Positions 21,769 to 32,285 of a DNA stretch of 64,000 nucleotides are shown here, piece after piece. A program made the position numbers and the translations under genes. The notes below the pieces were generated by a model. It was not told the DNA's origin and searched no databases. It worked only from the letters and a program-made list of their open reading frames with translations. Each line of letters starts with the position of its first letter. Within the stretch, counting starts at the first letter, position 1. The stretch spans positions 1 to 64,000 of the forward strand of contig NW_013546940.1 in assembly GCF_000711695.1 (NCBI RefSeq), read 5' to 3'. Origin of the DNA: Tilletiaria anomala UBC 951 (lineage: Eukaryota > Basidiomycota > Exobasidiomycetes > Georgefischeriales > Tilletiariaceae).

Positions 21769-23025
21769 ATGTCACGAACAGAGACGATTCTCATCACCGG
21801 AGCGGGGGGCTGGCTCGGCTCACTGCTCGGGCCCGCAATAGCATCCCTCGAGCCGGAGAAGTGCTTCAAGTTCATTCTAGCTGACGTTCACGAACCCAAA
21901 CATCCCGTATTTCCCTTAACCGACACTGAAGAGACACAATATGGATGCATCTGTGTCAAGGCGGACTTGACCAGTGAAGATGAAGTCGAAAGACTCTTCC
22001 AGACAGAAATGGGCCGACCAGATGGTGAGCAAAAGCAGTCCCCCCTTCTATCAGCACGGTCTGACGGTTGTAGCTCGCATTTGCAGCTGTATTCGCAATG
22101 CACGGCGTCATGAGTCTTGGCTCAGAGGATGAGGACGCTTTGTCGGACACAAGCTAAGCTTGCTGAGACTGACATGCCTGGTTTCGGCCGGAAAAAAATT
22201 GGGACCTCGGCTTCTCGGTTAATTTCGACTCACATCGATCGCTTCTGAACAAAGCACGCAAGTACAAATACTCCCATCCGTCTGCATCCGGCGTCCTTCA
22301 GCCGATTCGCTACGTTTATGTATCTGCAACCGCAGTCTACGGTCAGCCCTTGCCGGAGGTCGTGCTGCCCATGACTGCCTGCTTTCCCTTCGGTGCATAC
22401 GGCACTGCTAAGTTCATGTGCGAACAGCTAGTCACCGAATACTCGCGAAAAGGTTGGATCGACGGTATCAGCGTGCGCCCTCCCACGGTCGTTGTGAGGC
22501 CTGGGCCTCCAAGTCGCGCATCGAGCGCGTTCGTCAGCGGAATCATCCGCGAGCCATTGCACGGGCAACAGGCGATCTGCCCGGTTGGTTCTGGTATGGA
22601 TGACACAGAAACGCTGAAGGGTACCAGGGTTTGGGTCGCGAGTTCAGGTATCACCGTGAGGAATATTGCGCGTGCGATGAAGGTCGACACTAGCAACATG
22701 AATGCGCATTCAAGGGCGGTCGAGCTACCCGGCTTCACCATCAGCCTCTTTGAGCAGATTGAAGCGCTACGACAAGTAGCAGGGCATGAGTAAGTTCCTA
22801 CTTTCACATTGCCACCCCGGGCGCAGCAAAGGGTGCTAAGCAGTGCTATGCTTTCACAGAGCCGTCAGTCGCATACGGTTCGAGCCGGACGAGACTTGCC
22901 GGCGGCTAGTGACATCTTGGCCAGCGTCATTCGACAATTCATACGCTCTCTCAATGGGATTCGAGGTGGACACGGAAGGGTTCATCGGCTGCATAATGGA
23001 GTACAAAGCTCAATACGTTGCGTGA
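21769..23025 (+). CDS. D-erythronate dehydrogenase-like extended SDR (DenD family), coding frame interrupted
   Basis: Coding blocks are 21769-22024, 22087 to about 22150, about 22173-22789 and 22860-23025. Introns 22025-22086 and 22790-22859 are canonical. The protein shows the NAD motif TGAGGWLG (about 10-17), the active-site pair in SATAVYG and YGTAKFMCE, and DenD-specific stretches GWIDGISVRPPTVVVRPG, ASSAFVSGIIREPLHG and the C-terminal SWPASFD...ALSMGF. Family role: oxidation of D-erythronate to 2-oxo-tetronate with NAD. Between the block ending EDEDALSDT and the block starting NWDLGFSVNFDSH the same frame contains stops, and no GT-AG pair can join the blocks: no AG lies between 22168 and the conserved DLGFSV codons. 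Either splicing is non-canonical, the gene is a recent pseudogene, or the assembly has an error here. Codon quality elsewhere looks intact. Confidence 0.75.
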
Positions 23026-23116
23026 TGGTCGCAAAGCTCCTTATGATTGGAACATTTGTGCATCACTGTCAAATGCATGCTCGCACTCTGTCTTATGGGT
23101 CACTCCTCGTCACACC

Positions 23117-24096
23117 TTAGCTCTGAACCCCGTCGATCCCCATCTTCTTCCAATACTTTTCTCTGAGGCTGAGCGCCATTTGAATGGCGATCCAACTACT
23201 GAACGAGCTGGGCAGCCAATCGGCGATGGCTTGCGACCACCGCTGCGGGCCCCAGGGGTATATGAACGGAGCCGGGCGCGGTGTCCACCATGTTGAGCGA
23301 AGGGAAGTGATCGCTGCACGCACCCATGCTTCCGACGTGGGAACCATGATCCCTGGCTCGCCTTCGTGCATGCCCGAGACAACTTGGCCTGGCGCCATGC
23401 ACACTACATCCACTTTCTGCTTTTCTGCCCACATTTCGTTGTACAGCGAGCGGCTGAACGAAACGTCAAACCCTTTGGTGCCGCAATAGGGAGAGAGACT
23501 ATAGGCGAGAGTCCAAAGTGTAAGTGCGCGAACAAGCAGTCAATATCGATCAGAATCGAAACGCACTACGGTGGAGGATTGGTCCATGCCATGCTGGTGA
23601 TGGTGACGAGTAAGCTTGGCTGGTGCTGCTTGAGTTTCCCAAGAGTCAAACGCGTGACTTCTGCTGGAAACATTGAGTTCGCAATGATGATACTTGCAAC
23701 GTCTTCTCTGGTTTCCGTCTCGAATCGCGGGTACGAGACCGAGTTGATACCGAGATTGTTTACGACAATCGTCAAACGTACACTTGAATCGTTCATGAGC
23801 GCCGTCAGACCTTGAGTGAGGGGTTCATTGGGCCAGATAGTCGCTTCCGTGACGAGCAATTTGACGTCGACCCCCTTTGATGCCGGCCTGGACAGGATCT
23901 CCTTTTTGACGACTTCCAGTTTTGAGCGATTTCGCCCTTGAATGATCACATTGAAGCCAAGACCTGCGAGCTGATACGCCCACTCCTCACCCATGCCACC
24001 CGTGCTCCCGGTGACAAGCGCATAAGGTGCACCAGACGAGCGCGATGACGTGGTAGAACCATTGGCGTGCAGATAGCGTTGCAGAGGGTGCGACAT
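23117..24096 (-). CDS. Short-chain dehydrogenase of the 3-ketoacyl-CoA reductase / HSD17B12 group
   Basis: Two exons (24096-23570, 23498-23117) give 302 residues. The cofactor motif TGSTGGMGEEWA lies at about 28-39, followed by NVIIQGRNRSK (likely NADP-preferring Arg), NNLG, ITSMAW and the catalytic YCGTKG (YxxxK). The C-terminal PGQVVSGMHEGEPGIMVPTSEAWVRAAI resembles the IFA38/HSD17B12 group, whose members reduce 3-ketoacyl-CoA in the ER or act on steroids. Unlike typical ER reductases it has no N-terminal membrane span. The start at 24096 is the only ATG before the Rossmann fold. It shares a 574-bp divergent promoter with a P450, suggesting linked oxidation steps on a lipid-like substrate. 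Confidence 0.82.
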
Positions 24097-24670
24097 AGCG
24101 TGGTCGACGATTCTACGCTGAAACAAGTGTCTAAGAGGGCCAAATGGCAAGCTTACTCCAGGAAACCTAACAAAGCATACTCTTCTTCACGATCCGTGAA
24201 GCTTTAATGTCGAGTCCCCCAGTCCCAATCTATGACCTGCCCTTCCAACAATCAGGCTTACACGCTTTCTGCGCTGGACCCTCTTCACTATCGGAAACAG
24301 TTGACCAGCTCGCGTCTAGAGTCGAACCACATTTTGAATGTGCAACTGTAAGTTCGAAATTGGGTGATCGACGATTCAAACCCACCAGAATTCGGTACGT
24401 CCGAAGCAAGAAGGTACCAAATGCCGGCCAGCAAAAACACATGAGAATGGGGACCCTCTGCCGTCAATTACTGTTGGTCCAGTCATCAGTCCGGCCACTC
24501 ATGTCATTCGGGACTCTCGAGTCCGTACCCGTTCGTAGCCAAGCTCGCACAGGTGCAAGCCGCACTCTTGGTTCAAAGGTCTTGAATAGGCCTGGGATTG
24601 CTTGCGACAGGAGGTCGAAACACATGCGAGGTACGCCAGCCACCTTGGTCTCTTAAATTGCACGCTGAGA
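24097..24670. promoter_or_regulatory. Divergent promoter region, SDR / P450
   Basis: About 570 bases with no recognisable gene; short frames on both strands lack motifs. The arrangement implies that both flanking genes could be controlled together. No specific binding site stands out. Confidence 0.35.
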
Positions 24671-26565
24671 ATGAGCGAGATGGCGTCCAAAATTTGGTCT
24701 TACCTCAGCATCAAGTCGACATTGCCGCCGCCTCCACGACCATCTCTGACGTCTGCTCTCGAGCGCCTACAGGCGGCCATGCATTGGAAAGCCAGACGAA
24801 CGCCTACCTCAGTAGCAGATCACTTTTTAGACGGACAAATCAAGGCTAGCCATGTCGCGTCACCGCAACTAACTCTCCTCGTCGCCAGCATCGCTTTCGC
24901 AGTGTTTCTCTTTTGGCTCCTCTTTGTACCACCCAAGCGGCTGCACCACAGCATCAACAATGTGCCAATCTTGCCTTGCAGATTTCCTGGCCTTGGTGCT
25001 GTTGGCTTCTTTGGAAACCGCTATACTTTGTGAGTTAGCAGGGCGAGATGATCCAAGGTCTCTCAGAATTTGTCTCTGATCGGATTGTTCTTCGCAGCCT
25101 GAACAAAATGGTCACGAAAGATCCAGCACGACCGCATGAAGGCATCGCAAAGTTCAACCTCTTCGGGCACATCGTATACCACGTCGGGTCGAATGACGAA
25201 GCGACAATGCGAGCCATCGCCCAAAATCCGGACCTCAGCTTCTCTCAAGGAAACTCTCTGCTCTTTGCTGGCATCCAGGGCGCAGGTCAAAAAGGACTAG
25301 ACGATGGCGGCGAAATGGATGCAGAGGAGAGGAAGGAAATGAGGGACTTGGCAAAAGCAATCAGCCCGCGACGTCTGGCAGATATCACGCCTGTGCTCGC
25401 GAGCGATGCGGTGAAGGCTTTTGACGAATGGATCGCGCGGTCGCCCAAGTCTCCAACCACCCGCGCAGCTTTGATTGATCTGCAACAAACCTATTACCCC
25501 CTCATTTTTCAATTTAGCGTGCGGATGATGGGACTATCCGAGTATGCCTCCGCTCCCGCTGAGTTAAGCAAGCTCATGTGGGCATTCTGGCTGACGCAAC
25601 GAAATGCCGGCTTCTGGACGACATTGGTTCCATGGCTGCCTCAGCCGCAGCTGATCAAACGCCTCGTGGGCGCAGCAACACTGTGGATCATGGTTCGCGC
25701 GTCTGTCAAGAAGCGCATCGAAGAGGGCCGGCGCGAAGATGACTACGCGCAAACATTGATCGATGAGGGACATTCGCCCGGCAAGATCAGCCGTTTTGTC
25801 ATCGGTGGATTGATTGCTGGCATTCTCAACACCATCGGTACAGGCGCATATGTTCTTGCCTGGATTGGAGCAGATGCAAAACTGAAGAAGGTGGTTAGGG
25901 ATGAAATCGAGGATCTGTGCAAGAAAAGCGCCGAGAAACGCGGGGAGGTGTATGAGGAGCTCACTAATGAGGAGCGGCTCACGCGCGTCACGCTCGAAGA
26001 GTGGGAGTCAGGCTTGGAAACGCTCATGCTCTGCTTCAGGGAAAGCATTCGCTTCTTGTTGACCAACAGCATCAATCGCTACTACCCTGGTCCGCGCAGA
26101 GACACCAAGGGCAACGTCAGGCCACGTCTCAAGCTGCTGGGTCATGAGATCGAGGACAATGCCTATGTCGTCTACTCGCCTTCGTCCAATTTGCACAGCG
26201 CCGATGCTTTCTCAGATCCGTGGAGATTCGACCCGTTCAGATACAAGCGAGGCGAGGGCCAGACCGAGTACACCATGGTCGGCTGGGGCTTTGGGCATCA
26301 CCGTGAGTTCATACTTTCAACTTCACCATTCGCGCCGGCTTCTGACCCGCCCTGTGTTCTAGGCTGCACGGGGATACGCTTTGCCAAGCTCGAGACGATT
26401 ATGGCCACCGCAACCTTTATGCTGTGCAACGACTTTGTCACTGTCAACGACAAAGACGAGCCTTACGGCCCGCAAGAGGTACCGCTCCCCGATTTGAGCC
26501 AATTGCATTGGCGCGAGCCGCGGAGACCAATCCGCTTGCGCGTGCATAAACTCAAGTCAGATTGA
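24671..26565 (+). CDS. Cytochrome P450 monooxygenase, membrane-anchored
   Basis: Three exons (24671-25029, 25098-26302, 26363-26565) give 588 residues. One hydrophobic anchor lies at about 66-90 (LTLLVASIAFAVFLFWLLFVPP) followed by a proline. The K-helix ExxR is in CFRESIRFLL, and the meander has DPWRFDPFRY. The haem motif FGHHRCTGIRFAKLE is made by the last intron join, with C523 as the haem thiolate. Long anchors and this haem motif resemble fungal CYP families acting on sterols or fatty acids, but the substrate cannot be told. It is divergent from the SDR and convergent with the lysozyme-like gene (about 140 bp apart). Confidence 0.92.
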
Positions 26566-26705
26566 CAAAGGGGGTTGTTCGAAGGTTCCCTGGCACAAGA
26601 TGGGATATTTATTCTATAGTCAAATAGACGAGAGTGGGTCTGCGCCATGAGTGAAATTATCATTCTTGAAATAGGTGTATGCTTTTGGCGTTCCTCTGTG
26701 GTATG

Positions 26706-27690
26706 TTAGGAGCCCAGCGCAGAGCACATGCTCTTGGCTTGCGGTACATTGTCGTTGTAGGGTACTGGGTAAGCCGGGACCTGGACCTTCTGGCACAGGA
26801 TGCCAACGTCCATGTTCTTACAGCCGCCGAACTTGACCATGCGGTCGGAGAACTGCTCGGCGATATTGATGTAACCCGCGACACGTTGCTGGAAGAGTCC
26901 AACGCAGTCGTGGTCTGATCCGACGTTGTCGTACCGGCTGAGATGCAATGATGATTAGAAGCGTTTGGCAACTGTCGTGGCTGGATACCGGTCCATTCGC
27001 GACTTACTAGTTGAATGAGGCAGACACGCCGTTATTTGCGTGGTTCTGCACGCCGCCTTCGGTGATGGCAGCCAGGAAGGCTTGGCGGCCCAGGCCCCTG
27101 GCCTTGACACTTGGAACGGTCTGGTGAATGCAGGATGGCGGGATCAGTTCGTATCCGTATAGATTAGCGCGCTGGTTCTGGTAGCACATGATCTCCGAGC
27201 TACCGGGACTGATACCTGCCTAGAGTCGGTGCATACCATCTCGGGGCCGCTGGGGGGGGGTCGTCGAATGGAGGTTCGGTTCTGCGAGTCTCACGTTATG
27301 ATTTGGACATGTCACGATGTACTCATCATCTACCGCTAGAGCAAGTGGGGTACGTGCAGCATTGGGCGGTGGGCAAATTAGAAGCAAATGTGCCGTGGGA
27401 AAGCATTCGAATCCTCTATCAAAAGTTTTGCCACTCGCTGTTGGAAGCATCTGCGCAAGTCCCAGTGGGGCTGGCGCTAACCCATTCACCTGTTGGGAAT
27501 TCGAGCTCGCAGCTCCAGCCTGCATTTCCCTTGGCGACAGCTGCTCACGTAGGATGTTGTTGACGAGGTACGTCTGCGAGGCAGCACGTGCTGTCTGGGC
27601 AACGACGAGTGCGCCGACAATGAAGAAGACAAGAGTGAACTGGATGTTGACTAGGCGTGGGCCAGATTGGTGCTTCTCGAGCGATCTCAG
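26706..27690 (-). CDS. Secreted lysozyme/transglycosylase-like protein, 5' end unresolved
   Basis: Coding exons 27690-27295, 27219-27008 and 26937-26706 join in frame to 279 residues. Near the N-terminus is a secretion signal (FTLVFFIVGALVVAQTARA). The C-terminal half reads GRQAFLAAITEGGVQN...YRYDNVGSDHDCVGLFQQRVAGY...AEQFSDRMVKF. This is the pattern of bacterial (mainly actinobacterial) lysozyme-like proteins: AxxTAxxESGLxN, then GDxDSVGLFQQRPSxGW, with a catalytic Glu in the first motif (here ITEGG). The family is expected to cut peptidoglycan. Cysteines suit an extracellular protein. No ATG lies between the in-frame stop at 27693 and the signal peptide, so an upstream exon must supply the start; one frame-compatible candidate is 27837-27770, but it would add about 23 residues before the signal. 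Confidence 0.6.
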
Positions 27691-27837
27691 TTAAGGCTGG
27701 ATTGTTAGTGGGAGAGGCCAGATAGATGAGTCTTTCACTTTGATGGCTCTGCTGCTATATCTTCTTCACCTTCCAGGAACGCAGTGGTACAAGTTGTATT
27801 CTTTGGATAGGTGAACGATGAAACACAACTGTTGCAT

Positions 27838-30269
27838 TAACCCGAGAACATCGTTTTCTGATTACAGTTAGTAAGCATGGACCAAGGAACTAGTGAACGC
27901 ATCAGTAGAGTGGTGGAATTATCGTCAGTTCATGGTCGTGGATGTATGTGAGGACAGTACGACAGAAAGGCGAATCATTCCTATGTGGAGACAAAATCTT
28001 GCGCACTTGTCTTGAAATTCAACTGGTCCCGTCCTGCTGTCGACTAAAGCTGACTGCCATTTGTGGAAGTAGCAGAGAATAACAACAATCCTCTCACAGC
28101 AACAGGAATTGTGATTGTCAAAAGGAATCATGGAGGTCGTTCACACAAGTTGATGTGTACCGTAGATATATCTATATATTCTCTGGCTTCCCTGGACACT
28201 GGGGCAGCGGAATCATGTCCTGCATGAGAAAAGGAATTTAGTAGTTAGGTTCTGTTCCTGGCAGCAGGCCACGCAGACTGATGGCACTCCTTGGTCAGGT
28301 TGTTACACAATTGTCTGCCGTGGATTTTGTATAACGTTTGGGGCTTGGCTGGTTGAGGTGAAAGCGTGAAGGACATAGTGAAGACGACTAAGCGACTCAT
28401 GGCACATTGTGAAATTGTAATGAATGGATGTATAAGATAAGGTAAGGTACGGTACGGTACATACATGCACACACCGGTACCGCAACACTTAGTGTAACTA
28501 AATACGCGGACAATTGATCGATCGTGATACGCCACCAGCTTACTGGGCCAACAAGCAGCAATGCCGGCGGTGTCGTCGTCAACATAGGTGGGGTTTTGCG
28601 GAGCGAATTGGCTGTCATCCTTACCGCCCCGCGCGCCAGCGTGCGCAGACGAAGTTGCAAGTGAGTTGACCGTCAATGTAAGCTGAGAGGTCGCCACCAG
28701 CTACAAGGCAAGGCATCGCTATAGCTCTGTGCTCGCTCGGTGAGATGCCGTCGCTTTGCGGCTCGGGGGCCGCGCCGCGACCCACGATGGCCAGAAGCGT
28801 GGTGTGGGGTACAAAGTCTAGCTGAGAGCTTTAACCGGTTGGGCATGGAAGAGAAAAGTTTTCCAGCGATGATCAACTCATGCCTAACTGCGTATACTTG
28901 CTCAGAGAATCGCTGATGAAAGCGACACATGCTACAGAGATGTGTAGGCATCGTTCAAAGCCGTTACTTCTTGTCATGGGTCGTTACATCTTGCCTGCCA
29001 TTATGCCAACATGGAAGAAGATCACTCTCATTGTGATGCTAGGAACCCTCGGAGAGAGTCTGAATCTACTGTGACGAGGCGGGAGCATTTCACCCGTCGA
29101 GAGTCTGCCGAGTGGAGAGCGTTCGCACCACAGAACCCCGGATTCTGTCGTCCAAGAAAGGGTTGCAATAGAGCCCATCGCGTTTGCTCACACTGACGAA
29201 CCCCGCAGCGTTTGGCAAGCTCGCAGCAAATCGGTTCTTCCGCTCGGTATCAGGGAGATGGAAACTGAGGTTGCAGGGTGGTTGAGGTGCTGAGCGGATG
29301 TCTGAACACCAAGCGAATAATGGCACGCATGCAAGCATGCACGCACGCCCACCCACACGCTATGCTGCATTGCCATCGGATCACTTGCCTGGCTCGTTTT
29401 GCTCGCATTCACTACAACGACATTCGACGGCGCTGGGACCATATGTTCACCCCACATGCGGCCTCGAGACTTGCGCACCACCACAATGGCATTCGGTAGA
29501 TCGAGTGTCCGGTGGGCCGGCGCAGGTGCATATGTAATGGTGGATGAATGGACGCTGCGCATACGACGTGTGAAACTGTGATGTACTGCACTTTGCTGTG
29601 CTCAGGGCTAGTCCGTTGCGTCCCTTACTGTCAAAGGGCGAACGAGGTGGAGTCTAGTGGCTGTCCCAAGAGCCCTGCAGGTGCATGCTTTGCACTTTTT
29701 CTTGGCTTCGCGCCGCTTCTCGGCTCCTGACCACGCGCTGGCACTTTTAGCCTCGCCTCTGTGCCGGCTGTCCCGGCTGGCTCGTGCCCCACACTGGCCA
29801 CCCACGCGGACCCAAGACTGCTGGGATGCCATGCAGTCAAGGCAGAGCGGAACGGGACAGCCACCCCCACCCCCCCAAACCCCAAATAGCACCCAGCCAG
29901 CAGCCAAAGGAGTTGATAGTGTGGAGATTGCCACCCCCCGAGTCCATCCCATCCATCGGCCCGCCATCATCATCTTCTCCTTCCAACCCACCTGTTTGCC
30001 AATCAATTCACCCTGGACCATCTGCTCTTGTCGTCGAACGCCATTGCTTCCGTATCGCACCCCCACCTCCCCCCATCATCGTTGTAGCGGACATTGGCGT
30101 GTTCGCATCCTGCCGATTCGACCCACACTCCTGCCCCCACGTTGAACCGCCCGGTCCGCTCGGGAAGTAAGGAGTACATATCGCCTCTGATCTCTTGGTA
30201 CACCCATCAGCCTCACCCCCTCTTTGTGCAGACCGCAGTCTCGAGCGTAGCAGGTGAGATTTTCCCATC
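27838..30269. other. Intergenic, 2.4 kb, upstream of glycerol kinase
   Basis: No gene was recognised. A run of GGTAC-type units is found at about 28440-28462. A C-rich stretch at 29861-29883 (CCACCCCCAC...) lies about 390 bp before the glycerol kinase start; such C/G-runs fit carbon-source regulators (Mig1/CreA, Adr1 types) but this is a guess. Open frames here (for example 28245-28697 minus, 29608-30066 minus) have shadow-like composition and no start or motif worth keeping. Confidence 0.5.
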
Positions 30270-30502
30270 ATGACAAACTGCGTTGCCTCCATCGATGCCG
30301 GCACCACCTCGGTGCGCTGCATGATCTTCGACGAGACGGCCAAGGTGCTCGCCTCACACCAGCTCGAGTTCGCACAGTACTTCATCCATCCGGGTTGGCA
30401 CGAGCAGGACGCCCACGAGATTGTCGAGAAGTGCTACCAGTGCATCGAGAGGGCCGTCGCCGACCTTGGCAAGCTCGATGGCGGCAAGTGGAACGTAAAA
30501 GT

Positions 30503-30545
<43 letters not shown>

Positions 30546-31981
30546 AAGGATACGGGTTTGGCCCTGACCCGCGCGATCGCCTGGCCCGACACGCGCACCG
30601 CACACACTGTCCGAGAGCTTGCCAAGAAATCGCCCAAAGGCACTGATGCGGTCAAGGCTGAGACGGGCCTGCCGCTGTCGACGTACTTTGCGGCGGTCAA
30701 GTTGCGCTGGATGCTCGACAACTTGCCCGAGGTCAAGAAGGCGCACGATGAAGGCCGCTTGCGCTTCGGAACCATCGACTCGTGGCTGCTGTACAACTTT
30801 ACCGGCGCCACCGCCGGCCCGGACGGCGGGGTGCACGTGACCGACTCGTCGAACGCATCGCGGACAATGTTCATGGACCTGCGCAAGCAGACATGGGACC
30901 AGGCGCTGTGTGACTTTTTTGGCGTCCGCATCGACGTCCTCCCCCGCATCGCTTCGTCTTCTGAGGTGTACGGCCAGATGCGCGGTGGCCCACTCGATGG
31001 CGTCGCCATCGGCGGCATCCTCGGCGACCAGATGGCCGCGCTCGTCGGCAACAAGTGCTTCGCTGCCGGCGAGGCCAAGAACACGTACGGCACCGGCGCT
31101 TTCCTCTTGTACAATACGGGAACGCACGTTGTCAACAGCGCCAACGGCCTGCTCTCGACCATCGCGTACAAGGCTGGCCCGAATGCGCCAGTGCACTACG
31201 CGCTCGAAGGCAGCATCGCCGTCGCCGGCAGCGCTATCAAGTGGGTCCGCGACAGCCTCGGCCTCATCAAGGACGCCAGCGAGATCGGCCCACTCGCCGC
31301 GCAGGTTGAAGATGCCGGTGGAGTGTACTTTGTTACCGCATTCAGCGGCCTGTTCTGCCCGTACTGGGACGACAGCGCCGCTGGGACTGTCGTGGTGCGT
31401 ATGATCACATATTCGCCTTTGTGAATGCTGCATGCTTGCTTGCTGGGTGCTGATGCCCTTTCCACGTTGGGAAACAAAACTCGCAGGGTCTCACGTCATA
31501 CACGGACCGACGCCACTTCTGCCGCGCGACAATTGAGGCGACGTGCTACCAGACCGAGGCGATCCTCGATGCGATGGCCAAGGACTCGGGGATCCACCTC
31601 AAGGCGCTGCAGGTCGACGGGGGTATGACCAACTCGGACGAGGCAATGCAGATCCAGGCCGACATCCTGGGTATCGCCATCGAGCGCCCCGAAATGCGCG
31701 AGAGCACGGCGCTCGGCAGCGCCATCATGGCCGGCAGCGCCATCGGCCTCTTCGGTTGGAACGTCAACGAGCCACACACGCTCGACAAGGTCAACCGCGC
31801 CGGTAAGCAGCGGTTTGAGCCACGCATCAGTGCGCAAAAGAGGCGCGCCGGCAAAAAAGGCTGGGAGCGCGCTGTGCAGCGCTCCCGCGGCTGGAACGTC
31901 AACGAGGACGAGGATGACGGCGGAAAGGAGAACGCGTCCGCGACAGGCGCCGCTAGGGTCGGCGAGAAGGCGGCAATGTAG
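30270..31981 (+). CDS. GUT1: Glycerol kinase (FGGY family)
   Basis: Two exons (30270-31394, 31487-31981) give 539 residues. The phosphate-1 motif SIDAGTTSVRCMIFD is at 7-21; ITNQRETTVVWD and AIAWPDTRT follow. FGGY signature regions are seen in TSVRC...GWHEQD, GGILGDQMAALVG, NTYGTGAFLLYNTG and YFVTAFSGLFCPYWDDSAAGT. The second exon resumes with GLTSYTDRRHFCRATIEA and LQVDGGMTNSD. The C-terminal tail (about 60 residues, Lys/Arg then acidic) goes beyond bacterial length, as in other fungi. It phosphorylates glycerol to glycerol-3-phosphate with ATP and could also take up triose-level products from neighbouring sugar-acid genes. Confidence 0.96.
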
Positions 31982-32285
31982 GCGATGCATTGCAAAGTAG
32001 AGCAGACGCCAGGGCAGGTCCTCATGCCAGCAGCGGTCACTTACTCGCATATCCTTTCCATCGTCGCAATCAAGCTCAAGCAGACACCCCTGTAGCATTT
32101 TTCAAATTTATGCCTTCATGTCCAAGCAATCGTCAGTTACAGCATCTCATGGTCAGGCTATAGCGCATGATCAGAGGAACATGTATTCCAATGCCTTCGT
32201 CGACTTGCTTTGCAAGCGAGAAGAAAGGAGCAGAGCGCCGGTTTGAACACAGGCGCGGAACAGTCTGCTGCCTGCCTCGGGATGA
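31982..32285. other. Convergent 3' region
   Basis: About 300 bases between the stop codons of glycerol kinase and the NDUFAF6-like gene. I see nothing beyond probable 3' UTRs. Confidence 0.5.

Noticed and set aside
28245-28697. 150-codon minus-strand ORF in the 2.4 kb gap
   Set aside because: Begins at a GTG-type codon; no splice partner or motif; contains the GGTAC repeat.
30354-31433. 359-codon minus-strand ORF inside glycerol kinase
   Set aside because: Mirror frame of a strongly supported FGGY kinase.
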